DNA from: Candidatus Aminicenantota bacterium | GTDB lineage: Bacteria > Acidobacteriota > Aminicenantia > UBA2199 | Length of the DNA: 5,776 bases | NCBI GenBank assembly: GCA_020355945.1 | Contig: CP070627.1 | Span: 5,110,149 to 5,115,924 of the forward strand | Reading direction: 5' to 3' | In this document: one piece after another, positions 4,836-5,776 of the stretch | How positions within the stretch are numbered: position 1 is the stretch's first letter | Layout of the letters: each line of letters begins with the position of its first letter | Notes under the pieces: model-generated | What the model was told of the DNA's origin: nothing | The model's database searches: none | What the model saw: only the letters and a program-made list of their open reading frames with translations | Program-made: the position numbers and the translations under genes

Positions 4836-5776
4836 TCAAAAATCTTTAGGGACAATTTTTATGTTTATCCTCTTTAATATTTTTTTCTCTGCACCAATAA
4901 ACAACAGTTGATAAGAACCCACAAATCCCGGGGGTGGTATCCAATAAAATACACCCTTTTCAACATCAAGTGTGGAACCCACAGGTAAGGGTCTCAATTG
5001 AAGGTCTACCACCTGGTAACCGGTGATTCCTAACACGGGGGCCAGTCCCCGTGCCCCCTCCAAATGAATCTCCAGTGGTTCCATCTCCCTGATCTCAATG
5101 GTTATCATGCCATTATCATCCGGGTAAATTTTTTGGGGGTGGACGTTGATATTATATCCTTTTATAACTGCAATGGGATAATCCCTTCGTACATTTCCAG
5201 GCATATAAGGGGGTAAGTCCAGGTAAGTGGACGAGTCCAAACAAGGGGGCAAACAAGGGGGCAAGCCCCCTTGTTCCCTTTTAGTGTTAGAGAAATTGAT
5301 GCTTCCTGTGTTTTGGATGGTAAAATAGCGGCTGCCAATGCCGTCGGTGTTTCCGGCATCATCAACGGCAGTCCACTGGATGGTATGCACCCCATTGTCG
5401 TAAGCAGTGGTATCCAGGTAAAAATAACCTGCTGCCCCGTTACTGTTGGCATAACCAGGGAACAATGCAGCGATGTCGGACCTGTAGATATTATAGGTGG
5501 GATGACCCAAATTGACACCATCAACATACACATTTATGGTGGAGCCGTTAGTGGGGATGGTGTTGGGCTGCGGGGTAAGCACCCAACCCCAGTTGATAAA
5601 ACTATGCCCGGAAGCCGTCCCACCCTGGGCAGGTGTATCAATGGCCCCGAAGGGTTTCACTGCATTGGCATTATCACAGTTGATGGTTTTGGAGCCTAAT
5701 GTCACCTGGTGACCCTCTGCATCAGTGGCTTTGGCATATAAGGTGTAAGTTCCGTTTCCATTGTTGGGTAAGAAGT
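4836..5776 (-). CDS. Secreted or surface protein with Ig-like domains, C-terminal part, 5' partial
   Basis: The frame is open from the right edge to TGA at 4838-4836, giving 312 visible residues. The GTG at 5705 is internal, because coding continues upstream as NGTYTLYAKATDAEGHQ, the end of an Ig-like repeat. Residues about 40-156 form a second module (PFGAIDTPAQGG, VYVDGVNLG, YRSDIAALFPGY, GVHTIQWTAVDDAGN, GSRYFTIQN). This Ig-like unit recurs in large secreted bacterial proteins. A linker at about 164-195 holds the repeat LPPCLPPC. The C-terminal domain (about 198-312) contains GVFYWIPPPGFVGSYQLLF, the pattern of cadherin-like or putative-Ig folds. There is no LPXTG, PEP-CTERM or membrane anchor at the C-terminus, which ends in KIVPKDF. 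A signal peptide would be off the edge. It is likely exported and adhesive or structural. The exact role is unknown and it shows no functional tie to the neighbouring toxin-antitoxin pair. Confidence 0.8.
   Translation of the reverse strand, partial: FLPNNGNGTYTLYAKATDAEGHQVTLGSKTINCDNANAVKPFGAIDTPAQGGTASGHSFINWGWVLTPQPNTIPTNGSTINVYVDGVNLGHPTYNIYRSDIAALFPGYANSNGAAGYFYLDTTAYDNGVHTIQWTAVDDAGNTDGIGSRYFTIQNTGSINFSNTKREQGGLPPCLPPCLDSSTYLDLPPYMPGNVRRDYPIAVIKGYNINVHPQKIYPDDNGMITIEIREMEPLEIHLEGARGLAPVLGITGYQVVDLQLRPLPVGSTLDVEKGVFYWIPPPGFVGSYQLLFIGAEKKILKRINIKIVPKDF
5034..5053. repeat. GC-rich palindrome inside the surface-protein gene
   Basis: CACGGGG (5034-5040) and CCCCGTG (5047-5053) form perfect 7-bp arms around a 6-base loop. 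The surrounding DNA encodes EGARGLAP in the C-terminal domain. It could fold as an mRNA hairpin or be a small in-frame palindromic insertion; it may also be chance in a GC-rich patch. Confidence 0.45.
5240..5275. repeat. 12-bp direct repeat joined to an 11-bp palindrome inside the surface-protein gene
   Basis: AACAAGGGGGCA occurs twice in tandem (5240-5251 and 5252-5263). The second copy pairs perfectly with GCCCCCTTGTT (5265-5275): 11-bp arms around a 2-base centre. In the coding strand this reads LPPCLPPC, two in-frame four-residue repeats in the linker between the Ig-like module and the C-terminal domain. The form suggests a small palindromic element tolerated in a flexible linker. Confidence 0.8.

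Noticed and set aside
5703..5705. GTG at 5705 as start of the surface-protein gene
   Set aside because: The frame continues upstream to the window edge with Ig-like sequence, so this valine is internal.
5271..5712. Plus-strand open frames opposite the surface-protein gene
   Set aside because: They are antisense to a clear Ig-like coding sequence and have low-complexity translations without domain signs.

Overview
The window holds two convergent gene blocks from a bacterial chromosome of moderate to low GC. Codon use looks AT-leaning in the left block and somewhat richer in G and C in the right-hand surface-protein gene. The lineage cannot be fixed from this sequence. The Ig-like module at the right end, with its PFG-IDTP-QGG opening and DDAGNTDGIGSRYF close, recalls from memory secreted proteins of Acidobacteriota and Candidatus Aminicenantes. 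I hold that loosely.

Left block, plus strand, 1-3736: three tightly packed genes that read as one operon. The first is the C-terminal two thirds of a HerA/DUF87-type hexameric DNA translocase, whose N-terminus and Walker A lie off the left edge. Seven bases later comes a 632-residue P-loop ATPase with an ORC/Cdc6- or STAND-like layout: Walker A, an altered Walker B, a GGNLR sensor-2-like motif, a probable winged helix and a long unassigned C-terminal region. Its stop codon overlaps the start of a third gene, a 224-residue soluble protein that I do not recognise. A HerA translocase tied to a second ATPase and an orphan protein resembles the multi-gene anti-phage systems built on HerA, but it matches none I can name. 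This is the best candidate here for an undescribed system. Any nuclease or other effector could be the orphan, the C-terminal half of the ATPase, or a gene beyond the left edge.

Middle, 3737-3999: about 260 bases without a convincing gene. They contain four direct repeats at an exact 21-bp period with core TGAGG(A/G)ATG, plus a smaller CTAAT-type repeat cluster running into the end of the next gene. These look like multiple protein-binding sites, as at the end of an IS21- or Tn7-like element or in an iteron array.

Right block, minus strand, 5776-4000: the C-terminal part of a secreted or surface protein with Ig-like domains (its start lies off the right edge), then a type II toxin-antitoxin pair, a Phd/YefM-type antitoxin followed by a PIN-domain (VapC-type) toxin. 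The pair has its own exact-consensus promoter, TTGACA-N17-TATAAT, placed so close to the antitoxin ATG that the mRNA should be leaderless or nearly so. A near-perfect 15-bp palindrome lies in the spacer as a likely autorepression operator. The surface-protein gene carries two GC-rich palindromes, one of them linked to an in-frame 12-bp duplication.
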